A stretch of DNA of 64,000 nucleotides, taken from positions 89,822,888 to 89,886,887 of the forward strand of contig NC_084796.1 in assembly GCF_963169125.1 (NCBI RefSeq), read 5' to 3'. The DNA is from Humulus lupulus (lineage: Eukaryota > Streptophyta > Magnoliopsida > Rosales > Cannabaceae). Positions 23,811-33,732 of this stretch are shown one piece after another. The translations under genes were made by a program, and so were the position numbers. Positions within the stretch are counted from its first letter, which is position 1. Every line of letters starts with the position of its first letter. The notes below the pieces were generated by a model. The model was not told where the DNA came from and searched no databases. It saw nothing but the letters and a program-made list of their open reading frames with translations.

Positions 23811-23822
23811 TTCCCCCATTAG
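23811..23822 (-). other. Copia-C polypurine tract
   Basis: The minus strand reads CTAATGGGGGAA directly against LTR 1; the duplicated copy lies at 29606-29617 beside LTR 2. Confidence 0.8.
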
Positions 23823-24440
23823 ATTAAATAGTTATCTATTGTAACACTTATTTAATCAATCATTATATTTTGAAAATATAAAATATCCCCCACTTGATTA
23901 AATAAGAACTCTCTCTTATAGGAGTTACATTAGTGCATAAAGCAAAGTGTTTTTCAACTTGAACTTTACTATAGTGTAATTATCACAAAATTTGTCGAAA
24001 ATTTTGTTGCACTAGGCATTGAACCATTTTTTCATGATAACAAATCAGTGATAACACACACACCTTAGCGATGTTCACTTGAGACCTCTATGTCTCGCTT
24101 TGCACCGTTAATGGCCATGTGCACTTTCCATTCATGGACGTTCTTGAGAATACTCCCAATTCTCATGAGAGGCGGCACCACCCCTAGGTCCATATAGGTA
24201 GAATTCTTACAGTATTTTGTTACCAAAAATACTTGTCTTTATAAAATTGAATTCTATTGAAAAACCTTTCGATTTTAACCCTCCACTTGGTAACACACAA
24301 GTACTCAATATCTCAGATGGGACTTGTTTTGAGTACAACTAATATTCACTTGATTGACTTGTTATTATTTATTGAACCTAACACTAGTTGAATAACTAGT
24401 GTTAAGATAGGTTACCATCAATCGTGAATCTCTTTAGGGA
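23823..24440 (-). other. Copia-C 3' untranslated internal region
   Basis: About 600 bp between RNase H and the polypurine tract, without a recognisable frame. A close copy lies at 29618-30215, which defines the duplicated part of the tandem. Confidence 0.6.
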
Positions 24441-26541
24441 GTTTAAGTCCCAGCCCTCAAGATGATGCAGCAACTAAATCCCTCGTTAGTGGCTTAGTGA
24501 AAGGATCCGCCAGATTTTCACTTGTTCTAACATAGGATATTGAGATGACTCCTCTTAGAATCAATTCTCTTACATATCCATGTCTTAGAATAATGTGTCT
24601 AGATTTCCCATTATACACTCCGCTGTATGCTCTAGCCAATGTTGTTTGGCTATCACAATGTATCGATATAGTAGATACATTCTCTTTGATTAGGGGAATC
24701 TCTATCAATAGATCCCTTAACCATTCGGCCTCTTTTCCAGTAGCAGCTAAAGCTATGAACGCTGCTTCCATAGTGGAATGAGATATACAGGTTTGTTTCT
24801 TGGAACCCCAAGAAATTGCACCTCCACCAAGTGTAAATACCCAACCAGTTGTGGACTAGTTGTCCCCAAGATTGGATATCCAACTTGCATCTGTATATCC
24901 TTCTAATATCGAAGGAAATTTGGAGTAGTGAAGGCTTAGTCCTTTGGTTTTCTTAAGATAACCTAGGACTCTTCCAATTACCTTCCATTGATCCACACTT
25001 GGATTACTTGTAAACCTACTAAGTTTACTTACCGCAAATGCTATATCAGGTCTAGTACACTGGGCAACATACATTAGACCCCATATAGCACTGGCGTACT
25101 CCAATTGAGCCACCGCTCTTCCTTCATTCTTCTCAAGTTTTACACTATGATCGAATGGAGTATTGGCATCTTTAACCTTGAGATGGTTAAATTTGTTCAA
25201 TACTTTCTCAACATAGTGGGCTTGCCCTAACGCAAAACCCCCACTATGTTTCTTTACTTTGATATCGAGTATGGTATCAACTTCTCCAAGATCTTTCATC
25301 TTGAAGGTAGATGATAGAAACCTATTCGTTTCTTCTACCCCTTTCATGCTATTACTTAAAATAAGCATGTCATCCACATATAAGCAAACAATGATCACAT
25401 ATCCCTTACAAGTTTTGGAATACAAACACTTGTCTCCATTGTTATGTCTAAACCCATTAGACATGATGGCTTGATCAAATTTCTCATGCCATTGCTTAGG
25501 AGCTTGTTTCAATCCATATAAGGATTTTACAAGTCTACAAACTTTATGTTCATATTTTGGTATGACAAAACCTTCGAGTTGTTCCATATAGACATCCTCA
25601 TTGAGGTCACCATTAAGGAATGTCGTTTTGACATCCATTTGATGAACATACAAGTTGTGTATAGAAGCTAAAGCGAACACAATTCTTTTGGAAGTTGTTC
25701 TTGCAACAAGCACATAAGTATCGAAATAATCGATACCCTCTTTTTGCCTAAACCCTTTAGCTACTAATCTAGCTTTAAAGGTTTGGATAGTGCCATCAGC
25801 GTGGTATTTTCTCCTAAATACCCACTTACACCCAATTGGCTTAGACCACGGTGGGAGGTCTACCAATTCCCAAGTGTTATTGGAAAGAATGGGATCCATC
25901 TCATCATTGATGGCTTCTTTCCAAAATGCACTATCTCTCGATTGCATAGCTTCTCTATAAGTCTTAGGATCATCCTCAACGAGAAGTACAATAGGAATTT
26001 TCCTAATAACTTCCTCTCTATTTCCTTCTACCATGTAGAATGAAATTCGTTGAGAATCTATCTCATCCACTACTAGACTTTTATGATTTTTAAGCCTTTG
26101 ACTTCTTCTAGGTTCAAAGGGTTGCTTTACATACTTTTGAGAATTCTCCTCTTGAGAATCAACTTTGGATGTAGAAGCTTGAGAATTGTTCTCATATAAC
26201 AAATTCTCCTTTAGAGATGTTGAAGCTTGAGAATTGTTGTCACATAACATATTATCAGAAAATTCAACTTCTCTAGATTCAATCACAATATTAGACTCTA
26301 AGTCTAATAGCCTATAAGGTTTACTATTGTTGGCATAACCAACAAAAGCACACTTTATGGCTCTTGAACCTAACTTTGTTCTATTAGGTTCGTTTTTCTT
26401 GCAATATGCAAGACACCCCCACACTTTGAAGTACCCTATGTTGTGTTTTCTTCCTTTCCATAACTCATATGGAAATATCTCATTTTTCTTTATCGGCAAT
26501 CGATTAAGAATGTGACAAGCGGTTAAAAGCGCTTCACCCCA
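24440..26541 (-). pseudogene. Copia-C integrase C-terminus, RT and RNase H
   Basis: Minus-strand frame from 26541. The integrase end (ALLTACHILNRLP, FPYELWKGRKHN) leads into RT: WELVDLPPWSKPIGCKWVFR, HQMDVKTTFLNGDLNEDV, SLYGLKQAPKQWHEKFD, and catalytic YVDDMLILSNS. RNase H follows (YTDASWISNLGDN, then [34 protein letters not shown]). One in-frame TAG at about 24856 lies between GDN and the expected next residues, and one TAA at 26542-26544 separates this from the upstream frame. Both leave the frame unchanged, so only two point changes break a long pol frame. The YVDD box is intact. Confidence 0.9.
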
Positions 26542-27809
26542 TTAGTTGAAGTTCAACTTAGAAAACACCAACATAGAATTTATCATCTCTAGATAAGTCC
26601 TATTTTTCCTTTCGGCAACACCATTGTGTTGTGGTGTATAAGGTGCAGTGCACTCATGAATTATACCCTTTTCTTCACAAAATGTATTGAATTCATTAGA
26701 GAAGTACTCTCCTCCTCTATCACTTCTTAGCACCTTAATCTTTTTATTTACATGATTTTCAACTTCTAATTTATACAATTTAGAAGCATCAAAAGTTTCA
26801 TTTTTATGCTTTAAAAGAAACACATAGGTATATCTACTAAAATCATCTATAAAAGTAAGAAAATACCTTTTACCACCTCTAGTTAAAACACCATTTAATT
26901 CACAAAGATCACTATGGATTAAATCTAGTAAATTAGATGATCTTTCTACACTAGGAAATGGTTTCTTAATCATTTTGGCCTTAACAAATGTTTCACATTT
27001 ACCATAGTTTTTAATATTGCATGCAATCATACCACATATTACTACTCTTTTCATCTTTGAAAAACCTATATGTGATACTCTAAGATGCCACAAAAATAAA
27101 GAATCATACTCAATAATATAGGCGGAATTAGCATTTTTATTGATAACATTGAAAGTTACATCATTGGTGCACAATTTAACCATTCCCTCACAAGAGTATC
27201 CTTTTCCCAAGAATACATTTGATTTGGTAAGTATAAGTTTACCGGACTCAAAAACGGCTTTAATGCCGGGCTTGCCAAGCAAATCACCACTTACCAAGTT
27301 TCTACTCATTTCGGGAACATAAAGTACATTCACTAATGTGACTTTCTTGCCAGAGGTGAAAAAGACTTCAATGGTACCTTTACCAAGTACCTTGGATTTT
27401 CCCTCATTGCCCATTTGTATCTCATGGTTGCCCTTTGACTCTTCAAAGGTCTTCAACAATGATTTGTCATAGGTGACATGGACGGTGGCACATGTATCAT
27501 ACCACCGCCCTTTCACCTTGCCTTGGACCTCATTCACCTCACTAAGGGTAGCAACTATGTTTTTCTCTTGATTTGCGTTCACCTTAGCTCCTTGTTGGTC
27601 TTTTCTATGCCTACACTCTCTAGCATAGTGACCCTTTTTCCCACACACAAAACAAGGGCCTTTCTTGCCCTTAAACTTTTTTGGGTTGGTTTTTGGACCC
27701 AAAGGTTTCTCGTTACCCTTTTTCCCTTTGTTTTTGGGTTGTTTTCGTTGTGACACCGCATTTGCTTTGGAAGTCTCTCCATTAGACCCCTCCACAAGTT
27801 TTTCTCTAC
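26542..27809 (-). pseudogene. Copia-C nucleocapsid, protease and integrase core
   Basis: The minus frame from 27795 has a basic stretch and a zinc knuckle CFVCGKKGHYAREC (CX2CX4HX4C). The protease site reads WYDTCATVHVTYD, with Cys where active copies usually have Gly after DT. The pre-integrase HLRVSHIG has Ser for Gly, and its Cys pair reads CETF, so one Cys is lost. The integrase core shows Asp in LIHSDLCELNG, Asp in LRSDRGGEYFSNEF and Glu in NGVAERKNRTYLEM. A frameshift at about 27800 separates it from upstream gag. Confidence 0.88.
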
Positions 27810-28417
27810 TTATCGATTCCTCTTCGATTCGAATATGTTTTTGGATTCCTCCAAAGAATAATCCTCATTTTTATGAAGGATTCTCTTCCTATAGCTCTTC
27901 CAAGTTGGTGGTAATTTAGCAACTATAGCACCAACTTGAAAGGCCTCGGGAAGCTCAATCTTTAGAACTTTCAATTTGTTAACAATTATTTGCAATTCAT
28001 GAATTTGAGTAAGAATAGGTTTAGCACCAAAAAATTTGAAATCGAAGTATTGAGATATCAAAAAATTATTGGTACCTTCCTCTTCCGCCTTAAACTTTTT
28101 CTCAAGTGCATCCCATATCTCATTGGCCGATATGGTCTCGGTGTAGAGGTCATAGAGCCTATCAGATAGGGCAATGAGGATATGACCCCTAACAAGGAGT
28201 TGTCCTCCTCCCTCTTCCTTCTCTTCTCCACCTCCTTGGGAGTGTCTTTGTCGGATGGCTCGGCTAGAGGTGCCAAGGAAGACTCAAGGATGTAGGCGAT
28301 TTTGAGAGTGGTTAAAAGAAACCTCACCTTTTCTTGCCACCTAGTAAAATTGGATCCATCAAACCTATTCAATATCACTAGGTCTTGGTTCATGATTTTC
28401 ATGGTCTCCCCTTCCAT
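27810..28417 (-). pseudogene. Copia-C gag
   Basis: Starts MEGETMKIMNQDLV (ATG at 28415-28417), only about 27 bases from the LTR edge. The Copia gag core appears as NRFDGSNFTRWQEKVRFLL. A frameshift near 28130 moves the remainder (LPPTWKSYRKRILH) into another frame (28061-27810). Another shift follows at about 27800. The usual primer site TGGTATCAGAG is not visible between LTR and gag, so a small deletion may have removed it. Confidence 0.8.
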
Positions 28418-28444
28418 TGAAACAAAAAGGGATAAGCTTTTGAA

Positions 28445-29605
28445 TGTTAGGAAAATATATATTTCCTCAATGGATATGGGTAAGAATATTACAACTCTAT
28501 GCAATAATATTACAAATAAATATAGATTGATTAAATAAGGTTACAACTATATAACTGAAAGTACAAATAAACAAAAAAGAAGAAGAAGAAGAGAAGAAGA
28601 ATGGAATAGTGAAAATTCAACTCTAAGCAAAAGATTACAAATAAAGTAAAAGTGTTTGGAACAAAAGAAAACATGATTACAACTCTAAACAAAATAACAA
28701 GTAAATGAAAGAAGAGAAATGAGAAGAAAAGCAATAGAAGAAGTTGTATGAACAAAACAAAGAAAACTCTCACTTACACAACCTAAGTGAAGAGTGTTGG
28801 GGATCACCAACTTGAACAAGGTTTAAAACCTTTTCCCAAAAGCTTATTTCCCCCTAACTCCAGCACTAAGGGATCTCTCTCAGATATTGAAAATGCTTTA
28901 CGGAATTATCAAGCCTCAAGGTGTTTCTAGCCAAGTGCTCTAATGGATAGAAATGTTGTGTCTTACAAGTGAGCTATAGGCTCCTATTTATAGAGTTTAG
29001 AGACACCCTTTGAATTTCAAATTCCACCAACCCCATGGCTGTTACCAACGTTTAATTAGATTAATATGGAATTAAAAATGAGATTTGAGAGTTATTTGGG
29101 TTTTTTGAGCGGTAGAACAAAGATTGAAAAAACTAAAAAATGGTCAGTTTTTAGCCTGTGGCCGCGGCCAGAGACATTAGTGGCCGTGACCACTAGCCTC
29201 TCTCCCACAGGCCGCGACTACCAACATTCAGTGGCTGCGGCCACCGACCATTTTTAGCACTAAAAAATGAGCTGTTTTTCCAAACGGTTCCAAACCCTCA
29301 CAAATGATTTTGTAACATCGAAAACACATTTTTGGGGTTAAAATCATTTCTCTAATAGCCATATCACATATGGCTTTATGAAATTCATCTCAAAATTGTT
29401 TAGCAACAAATTTACACAATAAAATGTAATATTTGGAAGTTACAAATTTGTAACACAAAATATGTTACATTATTTGGATATATCTCATATATCTAAATAT
29501 TGTAACTCCCTATTATATGTTACAATATGTGACACTCTTTGTCACATTTATTTAATCTAAAACATTATAATATAATATTACATTATATTATAAAATAATA
29601 TAACA
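28445..29605 (-). repeat. Copia-C LTR 2 (5' LTR)
   Basis: Same ends as LTR 1. TATA-like box at 28985-28994 on the minus strand. The central palindrome has changed to AGTGGCCGTGACCACT (29179-29194), both changes at CpG. Confidence 0.92.
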
Positions 29606-30472
29606 TTCCCCCACTAGATTAAATAGTTATCTATTGTAACACTTACTTAATCAATCATTATATTTTGAAAATATAACATATCCCCCACTTGATTAAATAA
29701 GAACTCTCTCTTATAGGAGTCATTGCATTAGTGCATAAAACAAAGTGTTTTTCAACTTGAACTTTACTATAGTGTAATTATCACATAATTTGTTGAAAAT
29801 TTGGTTGCACTAGGCATTGAACAATTTTTTCATGATAACAAATCGGTGATAACACACACACCTTTGCGATGTTCACTTGAGACCTCTATGTCTTGCTTTG
29901 CACCGTTAATGGCCATGTGCACTTTCCATTCATGGACGTTCTTGAGAATACTCCCAATTCTCATGAGAGGCGGGACCACCCCTAGGTCCATAAAGGTAGA
30001 ATTCTTATAGTATTTTGTTACCAAAAGTACTTGTCTTTACAAGATTGAATTCTATTAAAAAACCTTTCGGTTTTAACCCTCCACTTGGTAACACACAAGT
30101 ACTCAATATCTCAGATGGGACTTGTTTTGAGTACAACTAATATTCACTTGATTGACTTGTTATTACCTATTGAACCTAACACTAGTTGAATAACTAGTGA
30201 TAAGATAGGTTACCATCAATCGTGAATCTCTTTAGGGAGTTTATGTCCCATCCCTCGAGATGATGCGGCCACTAAATCCCTCTTTAGTGGCTTAGTGAAA
30301 GGATCCGCCAGATTTTCACTTGTTCTCACATAGGATATTGAGATGACTCCTCTTAGAATCAATTCTCTTACATATCCATGTCTTAGACTAATGTGTCTAG
30401 ACTTCCCATTATACACTCCGCTGTATGCTCTAGTCAATGTTGCTTGGATATCACAATGTATCGATATAGTAG
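29606..30472 (-). pseudogene. Duplicated 3' internal segment of Copia-C with RNase H tail
   Basis: Copy of 23811-24670, carrying the end of RNase H on the minus strand (30472-30216: [33 protein letters not shown]). It breaks off at about 30472, where the sequence jumps into LTR 3 through short similarity around AGACAC. It is the leftover of a second element copy in tandem. Confidence 0.88.
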
Positions 30473-31053
30473 ACACCTTTTGAATTTCGAATTCCAACAA
30501 CCCCCATGGCTGTTATCAATGTTTAATTGCATTAATATGGAATTAAAAATGAGATTTGGGAGTTATTTAGTTTTTTTGAACCGTTCAACAAAGATTGAAA
30601 AAACTGAAAAAATGGTCAATTTTTAGCCTGTGGCCGCGGCTAGAGACATTAGTGGCCACGGCCACTAGTCTCTGTCCCATAGGCCGCGACCACCAAAATT
30701 TAGTGGCCGCGGCCACCGACCATTTTCAGCAATAAAAATGTGCTATTTTTCCAAACGGTTCCAAACCCTCCCAAATGATTTTGCAACTCTGAAAACACAT
30801 TATTGGGGTTAAATTCATATCTCTAACATCCATATCGCATATGGCTTTATGAAATTCATCTCAATATTGGGTAACAACAAATTTACACAATAAAGGGTAA
30901 TATTTGGAAGTTTCAAATTTGTAACACCAAATATGTTACATTATTTGGATATATCTCATATATCTAAATATTGTAACTCCCTATTATATGTTACAATATG
31001 TGACACTCTTTGTCACATTTATTTAATCTAAAACATTATATTATAATATAACA
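30473..31053 (-). repeat. Copia-C LTR 3, partial
   Basis: Matches about the right half of LTR 2 (29003-29605). In element orientation this is the U3 start; the TATA box, R and U5 are missing. Palindrome variant AGTGGCCACGGCCACT at 30651-30666. It ends AATATAACA at 31053 like the other copies. Confidence 0.85.
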
Positions 31054-31133
31054 TCTCCAGAGACATTTTTTAGGACTTACATTTAAGTGCGTATCCTAAA
31101 AAGGTGACCCGTAAAGGGTATTTTTTAGTAGTG
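31054..31133. other. Transposon end with AGGACT words
   Basis: Continuation of the subterminal repeats from 22420-22678, ending TTTTTTAGTAGTG at 31133. The minus strand therefore reads CACTACTAAAAAATACCC, CACTA-like. No partner end was found. Confidence 0.4.
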
Positions 31134-32258
31134 AGACGATGAGAGGTTGAGGCTTAGAGTGAAGAGAAATAAAGGGGCTGAGAGGTGGAGAGGGTAGGAA
31201 GGAGGTGGTAGAAAGAAATAACGAGAGAAAGAGAGTGGGAGAGTAGGATAAAGTTTTAGGTTTTTTAATTTCAAAAATAAAAGTTTTTAGGTTTTTATAA
31301 ATATTTAAAAAACAACTTAATAAGTAGTTGTTTTTTTTATAATATAATAGATAATTTATTAATATCTAATATTATATATTTTTAATAAATTGGGTAAATT
31401 ATTTAAATAATTTATTTTTAACTTATTACAAATTATAAATTAACAATTTTTTCTGTATTAAGCATTTTTATTAAATTATACTAAAACAAAAAATAATAAT
31501 ACTAATAAATAATATGACATTACAAATACAATAATTTAATGTTAACATATATAATTATTTTAAAAAGAAAATTATCTACTGTTCACATATAAAGAATTTT
31601 TTAATGTTCTTTTTTACTAATTATTTCGAATATAATTAACTAATTTAAAAAATAGAATATAATAATAAAAACAAACTTACAATTAAAAAACTTGTAGAGT
31701 TTTTGAAAATTATTATAAACTTTATCCAATTAATAAAGTAAAATATTTTATAAATATTGTAATTAATACATGATTTTTATAAATATATTTACATAATTTA
31801 GTTTATTTTTAAAATTATATTATTCATTAATCATATTTTTAGATATTTTTTAATTAAATTTTGACGACAGTTTATACCTGTCGGTGTTGAGCTTTTATTA
31901 ATTGTCGGCGTTGGGGTCAATGGCGATAATTTTTAACTATCGGCATTGGTCTTAAATTAATTGTCGTCATTGGGGTCAATGATGATAATTTTGAACTGTT
32001 GGCATTTATCTTAAATTAACTGTCAGCGTTGGGGTCAATGGGGACAATTTTTAAGTGTCGACATTATACTCAAATTAACTGTTGGTATTGGGGTCAATAG
32101 CGATAGTCAAAACCAATGGTGAAGGTTATTAACTTTTGCCGTTGGTTTCTATGCCTACAGTTTTTAACTTTTGGCGCGAGTCTCGCCGAGCAATTACAAC
32201 AGTCAATAGAGTTTACTGTTGTGGTTGGGTGTCTGGAAAGCCTAGTTTTGTAGTAGTG
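31134..32258 (-). mobile_element. CACTA-like element end with subterminal repeats
   Basis: The right boundary is sharp: at 32258 the minus strand starts CACTACTACAAAACTAGGC, the form of a CACTA terminus. The adjacent bases 32259 onward belong to the Gypsy-E protease-RT region. Inward lie about 3.5 copies of a 60-bp repeat (31861-32115), then 700 bp of very AT-rich DNA without a frame. No transposase is visible and no partner terminus was found; the other end may lie left of the window. Confidence 0.55.
31861..32115. repeat. About 60-bp tandem repeat
   Basis: The word TTGGGGTCAATGGCGATAAT and its variants recur at 31910, 31969, 32029 and 32089, a period of 59-60 bp, with degenerate spacers ending CTTAAATTAA. 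Such arrays are typical of transposon subterminal regions. Confidence 0.8.
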
Positions 32259-32346
32259 CCAGGTGGATTAAAAGTCACCTTTCTTCGTTTGCAATTCACC
32301 ACCTCCCCATATTTGGTTAGCCAATCCATACAAAAAAATAACATCG
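32259..32346 (-). pseudogene. Gypsy-E fragment downstream of protease
   Basis: The minus strand encodes MDWLTKYGEVVNCKRRKVTF followed by NPPG, the segment after the protease in chromovirus-type Gypsy elements. It is cut on one side by the CACTA-like end (32258) and on the other by Gypsy-D with target duplication CATCG (32342-32346). The RT, RNase H and integrase of this element are not in the window. Confidence 0.8.
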
Positions 32347-33664
32347 TGTGGACGCTCAATATTCCCGCCCATAAAAGAACTAGGACAGGCGCTAAGGTCC
32401 CTCGAAGGCCCAAGTGCATACTTGAGCCACGATGCAATCGAGCTGCCACCTTCTCGCAACGGCCTAGCAGGCCTAGGATCATGCCGCTCAAGGTGATCTC
32501 GCGCACATAGGCTCACACCCCATCGCCTATAGGCTCGCGTCCAAGCCCGCATGGCCTCGCTGGAGTGCCCTCGGCGTCGCGCCCATGGCCTTGCTGGAGT
32601 GCCCACGGCATCGTACCCGTGGCCTCACTGAAGCGTCTCGGCGTCGCGCCTGTGGCCTCGCTGGAGCCTCTCGGCGTCGCGTCCATGGCCCCAAATATGG
32701 CCTCACATGGCCTCGCCCAAGTATGGCCTCGCGTGGCCTCAGCCAAGTGTGGCCTCACATGGCCTCGCCCAAGTATGGCCTCGCGTGGCCTCAGCCAAGT
32801 GTGGCCTCACATGGCCTCGCCCAAGTATGGCCTCACGTAGCCTCAGCCAAATATGGCCTCGCATGGCCTCGCCCAAGTGTGGCCTCGCGTGGCCTCGCGA
32901 GAGGAGGGGGGCCTCGTGAGGAGCTAGGGAGCCGAGTCACCAAGGGGGTCGCAAGGAGGGCATCTCGCTACGCATCCTAAGACATCCGTCAAGGCCACAT
33001 GCCTATCAACCAAACTCGTGAGTGACCTCGGGAGGCTTCAGGCATCTCGTGCCAAGGACCCAAGATCTCAACCTCACGCCAAGACCATAACACACACCAA
33101 GGGTCCCATTCCTTACACCTTGAGACCCCTATGCTTAGAGGCTCTAGTACGAGTCGAATGGGACATACTTGTACGACCTAGTACTGAGTACGGACACCCG
33201 TACCAGTGGGATTGCTGGGATAAGAGTTATGGCCCGTACGTCTACGGCCAAGGGTCAGAGTCGACACCATTACCACCTGCGCCACTACGCCAACGCCACT
33301 CATCAGACATGGGTACAGACAAGTAGTGGAGACATCCTCCTGACACCTGCTCCTGTACTGACGTACGACCACAACCTCTGAAGCCATTCCCCTGACATAG
33401 TACTTATGTACCCCTTGGTCTCCTGGACCACTATGTACCTAAGGCCATTAGAGCCTACTATAAAATGAACTCTAACACCACCTGAAAGGGGGTTGGAAAT
33501 TTTACTGTAGCAAAAGCTTGAGTGTGAATGAAAGATTGAATTCTTCATTATTGTTCTATCATTGTTCTTGAGTTATTGTTTAAGTTTCTACAGCTTTTCC
33601 ATTAGTGATCTTGACTTGATAATTTTTCCAACTCAACTTAGTTGACGAGTTCTCACCGTCAACA
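32347..33664 (+). repeat. Gypsy-D 5' LTR
   Basis: GC-rich left half with tandem repeats of about 26 bp (TGGCCTCACATGGCCTCGCC type) at 32690-32890. TATA-like CTATAAAATG at 33458-33467. Frames through the repeats are not genes. Confidence 0.93.
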
Positions 33665-33667
33665 GTT

Positions 33668-33685
33668 TGGCGCCGTCTGTGGGAA
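33668..33685 (+). other. Gypsy-D primer binding site
   Basis: TGGCGCCGTCTGTGGGAA, three bases after the LTR end, a primer sequence common in plant Tat/Gypsy elements. Confidence 0.88.
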
Positions 33686-33732
33686 CGTTAGTTTCAAGCT
33701 ACTGTTCCACCATTATTTCCGAAAAGAAGAAA

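Larger units (their letters stand above)
22679..31053 (-). mobile_element. Copia-C, Ty1/Copia retrotransposon in a rearranged tandem
   Basis: Three LTR-related blocks are present: complete LTRs at 22679-23810 and 28445-29605 (about 1.13 and 1.16 kb, TGTTAGG...TAACA) and a partial one at about 30473-31053. A full internal region lies between the first two. Only about 870 bp of 3' internal region (29606-30472) lies between the second and third. All are minus-oriented, and the order integrase then RT shows Copia. The flanks (AAAAC left, TCTCC right) do not match, as expected after recombination between tandem copies. Coding regions have stops and frameshifts. Confidence 0.9.

Noticed and set aside
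32565..32980. Plus-strand frames of up to 131 codons
   Set aside because: They run through the 26-bp tandem repeats of the Gypsy-D LTR in all three frames, and the same occurs at 40812-41200; repeats without stops, not genes.
33018..33326. 102-codon plus-strand frame, repeated at 41291-41617
   Set aside because: Present in both Gypsy-D LTRs; LTR sequence, not a gene.
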